64,000 nt of DNA. It comes from Loxodes magnus. Lineage: Eukaryota > Ciliophora > Karyorelictea > Loxodida > Loxodidae. The notes under the pieces were generated by a model, which saw only the letters and a program-made list of their open reading frames with translations, was not told the DNA's origin and did not search any database. Below are positions 1 through 11,325 of this stretch, one piece after another (the first letter of the stretch is position 1; the number at the start of each line of letters is the position of its first letter). The position numbers were made by a program, and so were the translations under genes. The stretch spans positions 186,001-250,000 of the forward strand of contig CAMPDV010000101.1 of assembly GCA_946699065.1 (NCBI GenBank), read 5' to 3'.

Positions 1-146
1 AGTCTGTCAATAAAGTAAAAAATTACTTTAGTAATAAAAATTTATAGAAAAAAGCTTGCAGAGAAGAGAAAAGCTTAGAATTTTTAACTCAGTAAGAAAA
101 TTATGAAAACTATTAAAAAATTATAAATAACTGAGTTTAAACGCGT

Positions 147-1022
147 TCACTACTAGGAACAACCGCTCTTCTAATCTCCTTCAGCATTAGGAGGAGCTTT
201 ACCTTCTTTAACCTCTTCGCTTTAATTTTAATTTTTACTCTCTAGTGCATCTTCGTCTTCAATAATTTCAAATTCATCTTCCTCATCTAATTCTTCATCA
301 TATTGTTCTAAATAATAATCGAGACAGTAAGGAATTAAATCAACTAAAAATTCTCTGCCAATTTAAATATCTTTTTCAGCTTAATCGACAAGCTCTTTTT
401 CAGATTCATTTTCTCAGTCTTCATCAATATCAATAGTTTCAAAGAAGTTGAAAAAGGATTTATTTTTCACAGTTTTAGTTACTGTTCTTGTTTTATTAGT
501 TCTCATATGTCTTTATTTTTACTAAATCTATTTTAAAGTAAAATTTCCTTATTTTCATTCAATCTCAGTACCTTCAACTAAAGTAGCTACGTTTTAACTT
601 CCCATAAAAACCTTTTTAGTCAGAACTTTGTTACTAATATAAGGATTCTCAGCGAAATAGAATTCAAGTGTAAATCCGACTCCTTCTTTATGCCTAAATC
701 CTTTTATATTTTTTATAAATTTAAGAAGTTCTTTGTCTTATTCGGTTATAAACTCTCCAATAACTGAATTTTTTTGCATAACCTATAATCAAAATGATTC
801 TATTGGATGTTCATTTAAAATCTTCTCAAAATTTTACTATAAAGGTTCAAATTTTTACTCAAACAATTTTTCCATGTCATGCAAATCCTTTTCTAACTAA
901 TTACTAATTTTTTCTTATCCCATATAGATTTGATACATTTCACATAGCACTTCTTTATTTTTTTAATCCTCATCTATTTTTGCCTGCATGTATTTATAAT
1001 TCTCATCTATTTGCCTCTGCAT
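147..1022 (-). CDS. NAP1: NAP/SET-family nucleosome assembly protein
   Basis: Histone chaperone of the NAP1/SET family, expected to carry H2A-H2B between cytoplasm and chromatin. With TAA/TAG=Gln and TGA=Trp the frame gives 291 aa. A long N-terminal helix is followed by the NAP core: 'HPIESFW' (W is TGA), 'GFTLEFYFAENPYISNKVL', 'SFFNFF' and 'IGREFLVDLIPYCLDYYLEQ'. It ends in the typical acidic tail (DEELDEEDEFEIIEDED). The stop is TGA at 147-149. I chose the first good Met upstream of the long helix (1020-1022). The frame stays open further upstream and a 5' exon or earlier Met is possible, so the start is uncertain while the domain is not. Confidence 0.88.
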
Positions 1023-1857
1023 TTTTACTCTTTAAGATAGATATTTCTATGATATAATTAGTTTAGAGCAGATAAGATTTAAGACAATTTAAATAGCTAT
1101 TTCCTGTTCCTTTTTAAAGCATTTAATAGACTTTAGTTATTCTTTATTATGTCTCCTTCTTTTATCTTCCTAATTATTTTTATTTTATGCTTTGCTTTCA
1201 ATGCTAAAGTTTTAGTTGCATATTAGCTTGCTATTTAAAACAATACCCAACCATTAAGTCTATTTAAGCCATTTACTCTCTTCCCTAGGTTTGTAAATTT
1301 GGCTGTTTAGACTTATCTTTAGTAAACTTAGTTAATAAAAAGTCACTAAAATTAGATACTAATTAAAATAGATATTTTTTAATCTAGACACTACATTAAA
1401 AATATAAAGTTAAAGGCTAGAAACAAGAAAGTGACATAGAGAATTATAGTATGATAATGACTAGGAATAGAAGCTGCTTTACTATAATTCCCAATTGAAG
1501 AAATTACCTAGTTTAAATAGAAAGGACTAATCATACCTTATGAAATTATGAAGAAGCATAGATATTTATAAAGGAAATTAGTGTAACTAAAATAGAACTA
1601 ATTAAAGAAATTGAAAGGTAATTAGTATAGCTTAATTAAGTAGAATCTATTCATTTAAATTTAATAAGATAAGCAGGGTAGACCATTCTAATATGATTTT
1701 AGATATATCTTTTTAGTACTTAACTGCTTAAAGTAAAGATACTTAAGAACTTTAATATACTTTAGTAATTTTACTTAACAAGAATATATTTTGTCCGTTG
1801 ACTGTAATAGGAAATGCAATGAAAACTATTAAATCGTTAAAGGTAATAAATTAATGT
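1023..1857. other. Spacer, no gene recognised
   Basis: AT-rich sequence between the NAP1 start and the 3' end of the Myb gene. The NAP1 frame stays open with Lys/Gln-rich residues to about 1180, so part of this may be extra N-terminal coding sequence. Nothing recognisable beyond that. Confidence 0.4.
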
Positions 1858-2591
1858 TCATTGGTAAAAGGCAAAGCTTTCAAAATAAAATGTATTGATA
1901 CAACTATAATAATACTAAGATGGAAGCTGATTAAAAGTCATAAAGCTTTGCTATCTTTGAATCTAAGATCCATCAAATGAATGCTCTTCCATATCCTATA
2001 TTTTATTAATTGCTTCTTATTATATTAAATTCTAAGGAATAGGTTAAGACTAAGCTTTATACTTCTTAAAGCTTTCTTTGATTTATGTTTCTAAAATGGT
2101 TTCATTTAAGTTTTTATTCGGTTGTGATTTATGTCCAGTAATTTATTTTATCTTCTTTTTATGTCTTTTTGCTTTGATTAATTGATTATATCTATTCTTT
2201 ATCATATGCTCAGTTCTATTGCCAAGCTTTTTGGCAATTTAACTTCACTGTCATTATAAGTTTCTTAATCTATCTATGATTTTATTCTCTCTCTCAGTTC
2301 ATTAACCCTCTAAACTAAAATCTTACTTTTAAGTTCTGGATTGATATGATTTCTATACCTTTCTCTTACTTATTTATTTGTTCAATCGAATCCCTTTTAG
2401 CTAAAAACTAGATTTAGTCTATTTGCAATTTTTTACCAATTGTTTTAGTATTTACTATAAAGCTCAAGTAACATATTATCTTCTTAGATGCTTCAGTTTC
2501 TTTTTTAAACTTTCTTCCTTTTCTTTCATTACTGTATTTCATTAAATTCCTTTAATTTTTCCTTTATACTACTCTTTTCACTTTACTTCAT
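1858..2591 (-). CDS. R2R3-type Myb DNA-binding protein
   Basis: Probable nuclear transcription factor or chromatin-binding Myb, 238 aa after splicing. Repeat 1 runs from 'NWSIQEDNMLLEL' through 'NWQKIANRL' to 'TNKQVRERYRNHINPELKK'. Repeat 2 runs from 'GQWTERENKIIDRL' through 'QWSQIAKKLGNRT' to 'IKNRYN'. Several canonical Myb tryptophans are encoded by TGA, including the first of each repeat, which is strong internal evidence for TGA=Trp. The linker 'NPELKKGQWTE' matches the family only if a 17-nt intron (2310-2326) is removed. The stop is TGA at 1858-1860; the start is the first in-frame Met before a basic stretch. The tail after about residue 170 is Gln-rich and unrecognised. Confidence 0.9.
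2310..2326 (-). other. 17-nt intron in the Myb gene
   Basis: Transcript-sense GTAAGATTTTAGTTTAG. Removal joins 'NPELK' to 'KGQWTERENK' in frame, rebuilding the conserved linker between Myb repeats. GTAAG...TAG ends are canonical. Confidence 0.88.
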
Positions 2592-2793
2592 CTATTTCTT
2601 TCCTTTTTATTTTAATATCTTGCTTCCACGTATTTATATGATTTACCACGACTGTTATAACAGACTTTTATTTAAAAAATGACATTCCTAATATGTTAAT
2701 AAACAGATGCACTTTACTATAAAAAGTGTAGCTGATAGAAATGGCTATTTACTTAATATATAAAGATAGTTACATTAATTAAACATTGATAGT

Positions 2794-5489
2794 TCATTCA
2801 GTTAGTTTATTTATATACCTCATGTTATTCACCTTTGTTTTTGGTACATCTGTAGAAATCTTGTTAAGCCAAAAATTCACACAAGTTGAATGATATGACT
2901 GTCCTATTAATTCAACTTCTGTGTTATTCACTTTTGAGTCTTCGTTTTGAGGTATAAAACCTTGTAAGCAAATACTACATAATTTAGTGATGGTTCTTTA
3001 GTTTTATTCAAGCTCTGATTCATCAATCTAGTATTAGAATAAACTTACAGTGAAATAGGACTGAGATTATATTGCAGGATGTATGATACTATTCCAGACT
3101 TTGAAGCATTTATCAGTTTATTGTAAAATTTCATCAAAGCAGTTAGATAATATAAAAGCTGCTTTAGCTATTTGCTTTATCCTTTATATTACTCTTAGAA
3201 TCTCAAAAAGACCTATATAAGGGGATTACCATGCAGATAATTCTAGAAGGCGCTATTACAAAATATTTACTACTTGTTCTACTAATTTTCCTAGATTACA
3301 GCTAGTGCTTTCTATATTATTTTCTAACTATTCTCAAACTCACTAATTGCTGTTTCAGTGATTAGTTTGCATTGCAAATAAAATTAGTTAACGTTTTCTT
3401 TAGGAGTTAAGTTAAACAAAGCATTATAGAGGATAAATCCTTATATCTGCTATTCCATTGCAACTTTTAGTATATTTTCATCTTTTTCAAAGTTTTCTAG
3501 GAGCTTTTCTACATCATAAAGGTATTTTTTGTTATAATAGTCTATAGCTGCCTAACTATATATACGCTATAAATTCTCTATTAGTTTATTTTAATCAATT
3601 CATTAGACAGAATCATCCAGCCAGTCCTAAATCTGAGACTCATTAGCTAGTTTTTTTTCTAGTTCCTATATTTGATTTTTTATTTGAATAGCTTCTTCAA
3701 ATTTATTATTCTCAGTAGCTACTGTTTTTTATAATTTTAGGCTTTTTATCTTTTTTACAGTGATCAAATTGAGATTACAGTAGAATGCATCTGATAGTCT
3801 TTAGTTAGTTATTAAATGGTTTATTAAGTTCTTCAATGCCTTTTCATTGTCTTTTATTTATTTTAATGGAAGCTTTCTTAGAATTTTTAGCCGAGTTTTT
3901 GGAGCTTATTTGCGTTAAGATCCACTTAAATAAGAGTTATCGAATTCTGAGCTTTCTACTTCTGCACTAATTTGTTGGTTAGAGAGTTCAGGTGTTAAAG
4001 GGGGAGTCAAACTGTCTACCTTTAAAGAATTTTAAAATTTATTGAATTAGGGAGTTTGTTAATCCAAGTCAAACGGTGATCTTTTAAACACTTCTTTTTC
4101 CTCGTTTTTTTACTACTGTTCTATTTCCTATTTCTTCAATGCTTAGAAATTAAGTTCTCCAAAGCTTTATTTGATTTAGCTTTAATACTCTTCTTATTTC
4201 TAATTGTTTCAGTTGAATAGATCTATTTACTATCCATCTTATGGTAGATATTCTTGTATTTCTGACACATCATTTAAGTTTATGTTTTCGTTATCTTAAT
4301 TTTCCTAGTTGCTTTTTGACTTTTAAGGAGAGTTTTCAGTATAAAGATCTTCTCCTTCAGTGACGAAATAGAGGAAATTTTCTCTCTTATTAGGACTTGG
4401 AGAAAAATTAACACTTGATTCTTACTTCTCAATTATAGGCATTAGACCTTACATTTCCAGTCGATTACTTTTTTATTAATCATTTTATTAATCATTTTAT
4501 TAACTAAAGCTTAAACGAAAGCCATATTTCAGAGATTCTTTTGGCTAGTTTTAAGATTCTTCTTCATTTTACTTATCTGGATATGAAAATAAAACTTCAC
4601 TTTCTATGATTTAATCATTGAACTGAACAATATCTTCTTCCTAATACCTTTGTTGTTTAGATGCTTAACTTTAATGATCAGTATCTTGCTTTTTAGTTGT
4701 GTTATATTAAACTTGATCTGTTTTTTGCTTAAACTTTGGTGTGCTCATTCTAGGAGGGCATTGCTCGTTTTCAGCTACTTCCAAGTTCTTTTAAACATTT
4801 TATACCTGCTCTTACCCATTCTATGCACTTTTGCTTGTATCAAGCAACTGAGATTTAGTGAACTGAGAAATATCGAAGTTTAGAAGACTTGAGTCAATCT
4901 AGATATCATTATCTTCAATTATTTCATTTACATTCAGAAATTTATTATCCAAGTTTATTTCTTAATGGCTTTTGCCACTTTGAGTAAAGGAATTTTCGGT
5001 TTCTTTTTGAAGTAAAGCATCTTATGCTTATTTAATAATTTAGCTTGTATCTTCTATCAATGACTGATGAATAGGGGAAATATACCCTGAAGAAGCGTTA
5101 TGTGAATTTTAACTGTTCTCTTCAGGCAACTAAATTTCTAGCCCTACGTTCTATTTTTCATCTTCTGCTCCTATAAAATCACTAAACTCTTCATCAGAAT
5201 TATGTGAATACATGATTTCAGAGAAGTCACTATACAGTTTCTTAACATCACTATAATTAAACTCAGGAAAGGACTTTTACTAGTACTTTTGAATTTGACA
5301 GCAAACCTCTTTAAACTCCAAGAAATCTAAATAATTAGAGTCATTATATTTAGCATTCCTCCAAAACTACTTCAGTTTCTATTCTGGAACATTAGACGAA
5401 TTCAAGAATTTTCATGCTTCTTCTCCTTTAAACTAAATCTAAGAGTCTTTAGTCACTATTTTTCATAAGCTATAAATAAAACTATCCAT
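2794..5489 (-). CDS. EH-domain trafficking adaptor, synergin-gamma-like
   Basis: 892 aa after removing one 17-nt intron (3028-3044). Residues 1-75 form an Eps15-homology (EH) domain: 'FKGEEAWKFLNSSNVPEQKL' then 'FWRNAKYNDSNYLDFLEF', matching the second half of the EH fold, which binds NPF motifs in clathrin-adaptor partners. About 370 disordered Ser/Asn/Gln/Glu residues follow, then a helical region with a UVR-like hairpin ('NNKFEEAIQIKNQIQELE'). A C-terminal metal-binding-like motif is 'CSICLQGF'...'GQSYHSTCVNFW' (CxxC...HxxxC). EH plus this C-terminal motif suggests a synergin-gamma-like adaptor; that family name is from memory and tentative. The stop is TGA at 2794-2796 and the start is Met at 5489. 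Confidence 0.75.
3028..3044 (-). other. 17-nt intron in the EH-domain gene
   Basis: Transcript-sense GTTTATTCTAATACTAG, containing CTAAT as a possible branch site. Removal links the helical region ('ISLQ') to 'IDESELEQNQRT' and puts the CxxC...HxxxC module in frame; without it the reading runs to a TGA and loses the module. Confidence 0.8.
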
Positions 5490-6338
5490 TAGTGCTATGA
5501 ATATCTAAAGGCTTAATTAAATAAACTAGTATAATTGAAGTAGTCTTCATTAAATAAAGGATATTGAATCTAGCCTTGCTAATTCAAAGCTAACTAGCAG
5601 ATATTAATATCAAGGATCTTTATTAGATTATGTAATCAGAGGTTTAGTTTCTTATGCCTGATTTCTTTCACTTTGATAGAGAAATGTTTATAACTTATTA
5701 AATTCTAGATTATGTAGCTTAGGCTAAGTATATACTAAATAAGAAGAGGATTTATTTAACTGTCGTACTTTTACTATTTAGTGGCTTTGTGAGGATGCTT
5801 TTTATTAGCATCTAAGACTTAATGTAATTTAAGACTTTATATAGTAGGACTAGGCTAGCTTTACTAAATTATTAGTAGTATGCTAGGTTAACGCTGTAAG
5901 TACTTAATTGAAAATAACTTGCTTAGATAGTAAAGCAAGAATAGGGTTTTAAATACTCTAATAAATAAGAAACCAAGGGATAAAGCTAATTAATGCTAAT
6001 ATTGCTAGCAAGGATAGAAGCTAATATCTATAATAAAATTAGCTTAAAATGTATAATGAGTAGATGAATGTTAAGTAAGCATTTCTAAATAGACATTAAT
6101 GATCCATAGGTTAAATTCCATTATTTATTATGTTTTATTCAAATATTCTTATTTACTATTAATGTCCTTAATATACACTCTCTTTGCTACTATAACAAGA
6201 AGATTAATCTAATATTTTAGATTTGATAGTGATTATAAGGAGGTAGTATGATTGAAGCTATGTAAGGAGGATGGAAGGAGATAAGAGGAAGTAAAGGAAG
6301 ATTTAATAATAAGAAACTAAAATTATTTTTGAAGTCGA
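5490..6338. other. Spacer, no gene recognised
   Basis: AT-rich sequence upstream of the EH gene. I see no conserved motif on either strand. Confidence 0.5.
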
Positions 6339-6518
6339 TCAGTAATTTCTAGTACAGCAGCAACGTGCTCCTTCAGTCTATAATCTCCAGTTGTCTCTTC
6401 TGATTGTTCTTCTTGGATCTGGCTTACGGATTAGATATGGAAGCAAGAAAAATCCCACTATAGCTAATGGAACTTCTTTTCTTGTTCTAAATGGAGCGAA
6501 CCACACACCAAAAGTCAT
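6339..6518 (-). CDS. Small single-pass membrane protein, unknown
   Basis: Unrecognised small gene of higher GC content than its surroundings. It opens with Met and 'TFGVWFAPFRTRKEVPLAIV', continuing into one hydrophobic helix (about residues 16-30). Read straight through, it stops at TGA 6339-6341 after 59 residues. A 16-nt GTAAG...AAG intron just after the helix would instead give an acidic amphipathic tail ('EHVAAVLEITDRLQK') that looks more protein-like, but that frame meets no TGA for about 250 codons. The size and single helix near the N-terminus resemble small mitochondrial inner-membrane subunits; this is inference only. Confidence 0.4.
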
Positions 6519-7252
6519 ATTTATTATTTAAAAAAATGGAAAGTTAGATAATTTAATCTCTAATGGAAAATAGCTTTGAGTCCTTATTATCTAATTATAT
6601 ACTAATTAAGCTCTTATCTCCTAAGAAATCCTTATAAAGAGCTATTCAAATATATACTGTTCAGAATCAAAGACTAATCCTTGAAATCGGTAATTCACTC
6701 TAGCTTTGATTCTATAAGAAACATAGATACTGTCCCTACTCTTAGTTTTCTAAATCAGGTTAGAATAAAGAAAACTAGGAAGATCTAATGTCCTTATATA
6801 ATAAGTTTAGCTAATTAGAATAAATAATAGTTGCTTATTTAAATAAAAGGGAAACTATAAGCTATTTGAATTAGGATTACTATACTATTATAAAAGAGTA
6901 CACTTCAAAGATTTTATCTTGGGATTTTAAATTATTAAAAGCGTTTAAATGTTGGCTATTTAACTGTTCTACTTTTTATTTTAAAGCTAATAGATTTTAA
7001 ATAGACAACTATAAAGGTTTTTTAGTTTTGTTAATTTAGGATTCAAACATAAGAAGTTAAAGCAATCAATTTATTTCATACTAATAGCTATGTTCCATTG
7101 AAGTAAAGCTATTAATTATCTTAGTGGATTAACAATAATATCAGAACCTAAATAGACTTCTCATGGACTGGTAAATAAAAACTTAATTTAAAGATAAGTT
7201 AAAGTGCTTAATTAATGGAAATACTTTAAATAAAATTAGGTTATTAATAAAT
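6519..7252. other. Spacer, no gene recognised
   Basis: AT-rich, no supported ORF, repeat or RNA motif on either strand. Confidence 0.5.
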
Positions 7253-7474
7253 TCATTTCTTATTTTGCTCAATTTCTTCTTTTAGTTGTTTTAAAATCTC
7301 TTCTTGTGAGTATTTTCTAATTTTATAGAACCTCTACACGCAATTTTTAAGACATTCTTTTTACTATCTGCTCAGTTAATTCTTCGGCAAACTTATGCAC
7401 TCCTTATAGCAAACAGAGGTCAATCCTTCTACCACATCAAGAAGCAATTATTGTTATAGACTTAAATTTTCCAT
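7253..7474 (-). CDS. Small TIM chaperone (Tim8/9/10/13 family)
   Basis: Mitochondrial intermembrane-space chaperone, 73 aa, that escorts hydrophobic precursors to the inner or outer membrane. The signature is twin CX3C: 'CYKEC' at residues 22-26 and 'CLKNC' at 41-45, 14 residues apart, forming the two disulphides of the helical hairpin. Both flanks are predicted helical and the length is normal for the family. Start at the only suitable Met (7474), stop TGA 7253-7255; no intron. Which of Tim8, 9, 10 or 13 it is cannot be told by eye. It is far too short to appear in a standard-code ORF scan because four of its glutamines are TAA/TAG. Confidence 0.85.
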
Positions 7475-8014
7475 TAGTTTCTATAGACAATAATTTTATT
7501 TTATATACCAATACTTCAATTTATTAACTTTACAACTTTATTACATTTAATACTCCTTTCATTGCTTTCAATATAGGTATACAACTAAGATACTGCTACT
7601 GTATTCTATAATTAGAAAGAAAAAACCTCCTCAAAGTATGAGTATTGCTTTAGAAGGCTTTTCTAGCATTTCTTGCTTAAAAGATTATGATAGAGGTACT
7701 ACTAAGCTCATAATAATCAGGCTCTAAAGTGCATATACAACTTGAGTTTGATTAATTATAGAAATGAATCTTTATGTACAAGTAAACTTTAGTATATAAA
7801 GCAATAGAATCGAAGCTTTCTTAAATACATTTGCTTATAATCTTAAATTCTATAAAGCAGATACTTAATAGAACATTATCTTCTTATAAATCTCGATTTT
7901 GGTTATTTCCCTCCCACTAAAAATAAAACTTTTAAGGACATAAATCAAAATAATCTAACCATTTATATCTAGATAGCTTTAATTGCTTAAGTATAAAGAT
8001 ATGATCTTTATTGC
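7475..8014. other. Spacer, no gene recognised
   Basis: AT-rich between the TIM gene start and the katanin 3' end; nothing supported. Confidence 0.5.
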
Positions 8015-10348
8015 TCAGTAAGTCTAAATCATTTTATAAAAATGAATTTAATAAACTTGAAAAAATAAAAAAATTTGAAATAATGAATTTGCATGGTTCA
8101 TTTCTATGATTTTCTTTCGCAGCACCATACAAAAGTATTCAAATCTTCGTAAAGCTACTTTGCTTAAATTCTTATCTATTTATTTAAAATCTTACTTATC
8201 CTTCTTTTTTCTTTAGCTTCCTTAGTCTTGAATTCTGCAGAATGTTGGCAAACTGAGTTAAACAGTTTTAGCATTTCTTTATTCTCTCTTCTCTACTTAG
8301 GTCAACAGCATTTGTAACATTGGCTGTTAATGTTTCACTTACTAACTAAAATAAAAGCTTACATTGGAAAAATTCTTAAGAAGTGTAGATGTTGCTTGTA
8401 TTCCTACATTATTATAGCTTTCATATTTACTATCAATCAAGACCTTTATATGCGGCAGCATATTTATCGCTTAATCCAAATTAATGTTTTTTGGTCCACC
8501 TGATTGAAAACTGTACTTTATAATGTCCATAATCAAAGATTAATCATTCGAAACCATATTAAGGTAGTTATATGTAGCTTATATGTTTCCTTAATTAAAA
8601 TAGTTCAGAGGTAGCTATATTAGTTCATTTCGCTTTCTAAAAATTGAATAGATTGTATTCGAATTTAATAATATATCTTAGCATATTTTCTGTTCGCTTT
8701 CATCTTCATTTTATGTCATAATAGGGGAATTAAATTCGTTTAAATTGAGTCCTAGAGGGGCATTTTAATTTAAGTTTGGAATGAAGGTTTGATCTCAGTT
8801 TTAGTTTCTAGCTACGTTTTGTTAGATTGGTTGTGGAGATATTTAATTATAAGGTATATTGCTCTGCGGTATTTGCTTACCAGGAATTCCTAACTCGCTC
8901 TGACCATATTTTAATTGCTATCCTGCTATTAGGAACTCTCCTTATGGAAGAACTTGAGGTTTTGGTTGGTCACTGTATTGATATTTTAGAGCTTAAGGTT
9001 AAAGTATTTACTATTATTGAGAAAACTGGCTCTATAAGACTGGTTGCTAGTACATCGCTTAAAATTATTGTTACTGAATCTACTAAGAAAAGTTTTAGTT
9101 TTACTGCAACTACATTTGAAGAGGGGATTACTACTAAAACTCAGTTGGTAAGATTTATTCCTTTAGAACTGGTATCTACTATATCTAAGGAGGGATATTT
9201 CCATACTATCCAACCTATTATGCTGAATATGGTATTTAGTCTGAGTTTTGAGGAGGTTAAGCCATGTACTAAGGTTGTGGGCTATTAAATTGAGGTCCAT
9301 TCTTTTATTTCCCTGCATTAAGTTGAGGCTCTTAAAAGTTTGAGTTGCTTTTTTGCTACTTTTTATAAGCAGAAACCTTTCTTTTTTACTGCTAGCTACT
9401 TATTTGATTTGGTATTTAATTTAAGTTTAATTGAGATAGGTTATACCCATATAACTCAAGTTCCTAACCTCTCTAATTCTATCATTTAGATAACCCTAGC
9501 AACATATCATTTTGCTAATTCTTTTACTGACTTACTTAGAAGTCAAGCAGAAATTTTCAGGAAGCTTACTGTGAGTCTAAAATTACTGACTTTTCAAATT
9601 CATAAACTTTTAAGGATTCAGTTGATGCTGAAAAAAATGCTAATCCTTCTTCAGGTTCCCATGCAATCTTTTAAATAGCAGTAGATTCATCGGTTGTACT
9701 TGATATAAAAGTAAGAGTTTCTAAATCCCAATTTCTTGTTTTTCTGTCTCTATATCCTGCTGCCAATGTTAGCTAACAAGGATTAAACTCAAGACAAGTT
9801 AATTAAATTTCAGTTCCTAAAGTAAAATCTGTTAGTTTCTTTCCAGCTGTCAGGTCATAAATTTTAATATATCCATCTTCGCTTCCACTCGCAACAAGTT
9901 TGCTATCAGGACTGAATTAGGCACAAGTGACTGGCTTTGTATGTTCTTTGAAGCTCTAGACGCATGATTTTTTTCTTATATCCCATATTTTTATGCTACA
10001 ATCGATGGACCCAGAAACTAAATAATTATTTTCTGGAAATTAAGGTGACATGCAATTTATTTTACTTAAATGCCCTTTTAAAGTTCCTTGTATTTTCTAG
10101 GAGTCAAGATCATACATTATGATAGTTCCAGAACTTCCACCTGAAAATATTTCTTTTTCAGTTCCGCTAAAACAGACACTTGTTACTTCAGATGTATGAC
10201 CAGAAAGATGAAAAATAGGATTTTCTTTACTACTCATTCATAGAGAAACGCAAGGTAGATCACTTCCTGTAGCAAAAACTGTGAAAGACTTTTTACCAAA
10301 GGCACCACAAGTTATATTTCCAGCAACACTCTGCAAATTATAACTCAT
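8015..10348 (-). CDS. KATNB1: Katanin p80 subunit (WD40 + con80)
   Basis: Regulatory subunit of the microtubule-severing ATPase katanin; it targets the p60 subunit to centrosomes, basal bodies and axonemes. 777 aa, no intron. Residues 1-285 are WD40 repeats ('FHLSGHTSEVTSVCFSG', 'YLVSGSIDCSIKIWDI', 'VASGSEDGYIKIYDL'). About 200 residues of Gln/Pro-rich linker follow. The C-terminal con80 domain has 'GGPKNINLDQAINMLPHIKV' and 'LIDSKYESYNNVGIQATSTL'. Met at 10348 opens the first WD repeat. The TGA stop at 8015-8017 lies after an odd hydrophobic tail, so the last 30 residues are uncertain. An antisense standard-code ORF of 153 codons (8827-9288) across the linker is a shadow. Confidence 0.9.
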
Positions 10349-11325
10349 TAAAAGATTCTATTTCTGCTTCTTCATTTTTATTAGCTAATACCTATTTTAT
10401 TTTCACTAGCTTCACTTTTATAAAAAACTCTTCCAACTTTTTGAAATCTTAAGTCTATCTCACTAACTAGTCCCATTATTACTCACTACACAGTGTATCT
10501 TTCTTATTGCTTGAATTAGAATAATTTTCCTGATGCTTGTTCTAGATACAAAAATTGAAATTATACTTAGCTTATTTTATCTCTATGAGGAAGTATACAA
10601 TAAGGAGAAAAGCGCTGATTATAGAAAAGATTAGGAGTTAAAAGAAACCTAAGGACAGAAAGTAAGGAACATATTTACTTTGGTCAATCATAGGAAAGTC
10701 AAACAACGTTAGAGATAAAAATGAAACACCTAAAACAAGAATTAATACTAGTCATAGATGAAAATCAATTCACTTAAAATCATCGCTTTAACATTAGTTA
10801 CTATGGAGTGAAACTAGAAAGCATGAAGGAGTTCTATTTTATAATTACAAGATATGAACTACCTAGTAAAGCTACCTTTTATAAATAAAATTGAAAGCTT
10901 GTTCCCTTAAAGTTTGGTTATGACATAATACTAAAATAAGTATTTAATCAAGTAATATAATTTTTAATTGCATGAAAGCTAATTAAATCTAGATAAGAGT
11001 TTTAGACTTATTTTTACTATAAGTTCAAAGAGGATGAAATGACGTTAGTGGGTACTTTTATTCAAATTTTTATTTAAATGAAATATTCTTAAACTGCATT
11101 CAAAATTAGCTAAATGTATTAGCTTTAAAAGTAACTTGTGCTTATATGAGATAAATATCAACGAGAAACAATTGCATGATATTCTCTCAGTTTAAATGAT
11201 TCACTGTTTGTATACTTTATTAGTTATACTTGGTGTATAGAAAAGAGACGAAAGATATATAGGAAAATAAAGAGAATATAAGCACAATATTCATAAGATT
11301 TAAAAAGGTCTAATTAACTTTCTTC
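10349..11325. other. Spacer, no firm gene
   Basis: AT-rich. Immediately upstream of the katanin start (about 10380-10480, minus strand) a short frame reads 'MGLVSEIDLRFQKVGRVFYK' and ends at TGA after about 34 codons; it could be an upstream ORF or noise. Nothing else seen. Confidence 0.4.

Noticed and set aside
8827..9288. 153-codon standard-code ORF on the plus strand
   Set aside because: It lies antisense to the Gln/Pro-rich linker of katanin p80. TAA, TAG and CAA glutamine codons become TTA, CTA and TTG on the other strand, which leaves that strand free of stops. No protein family is recognisable in the plus-strand reading.
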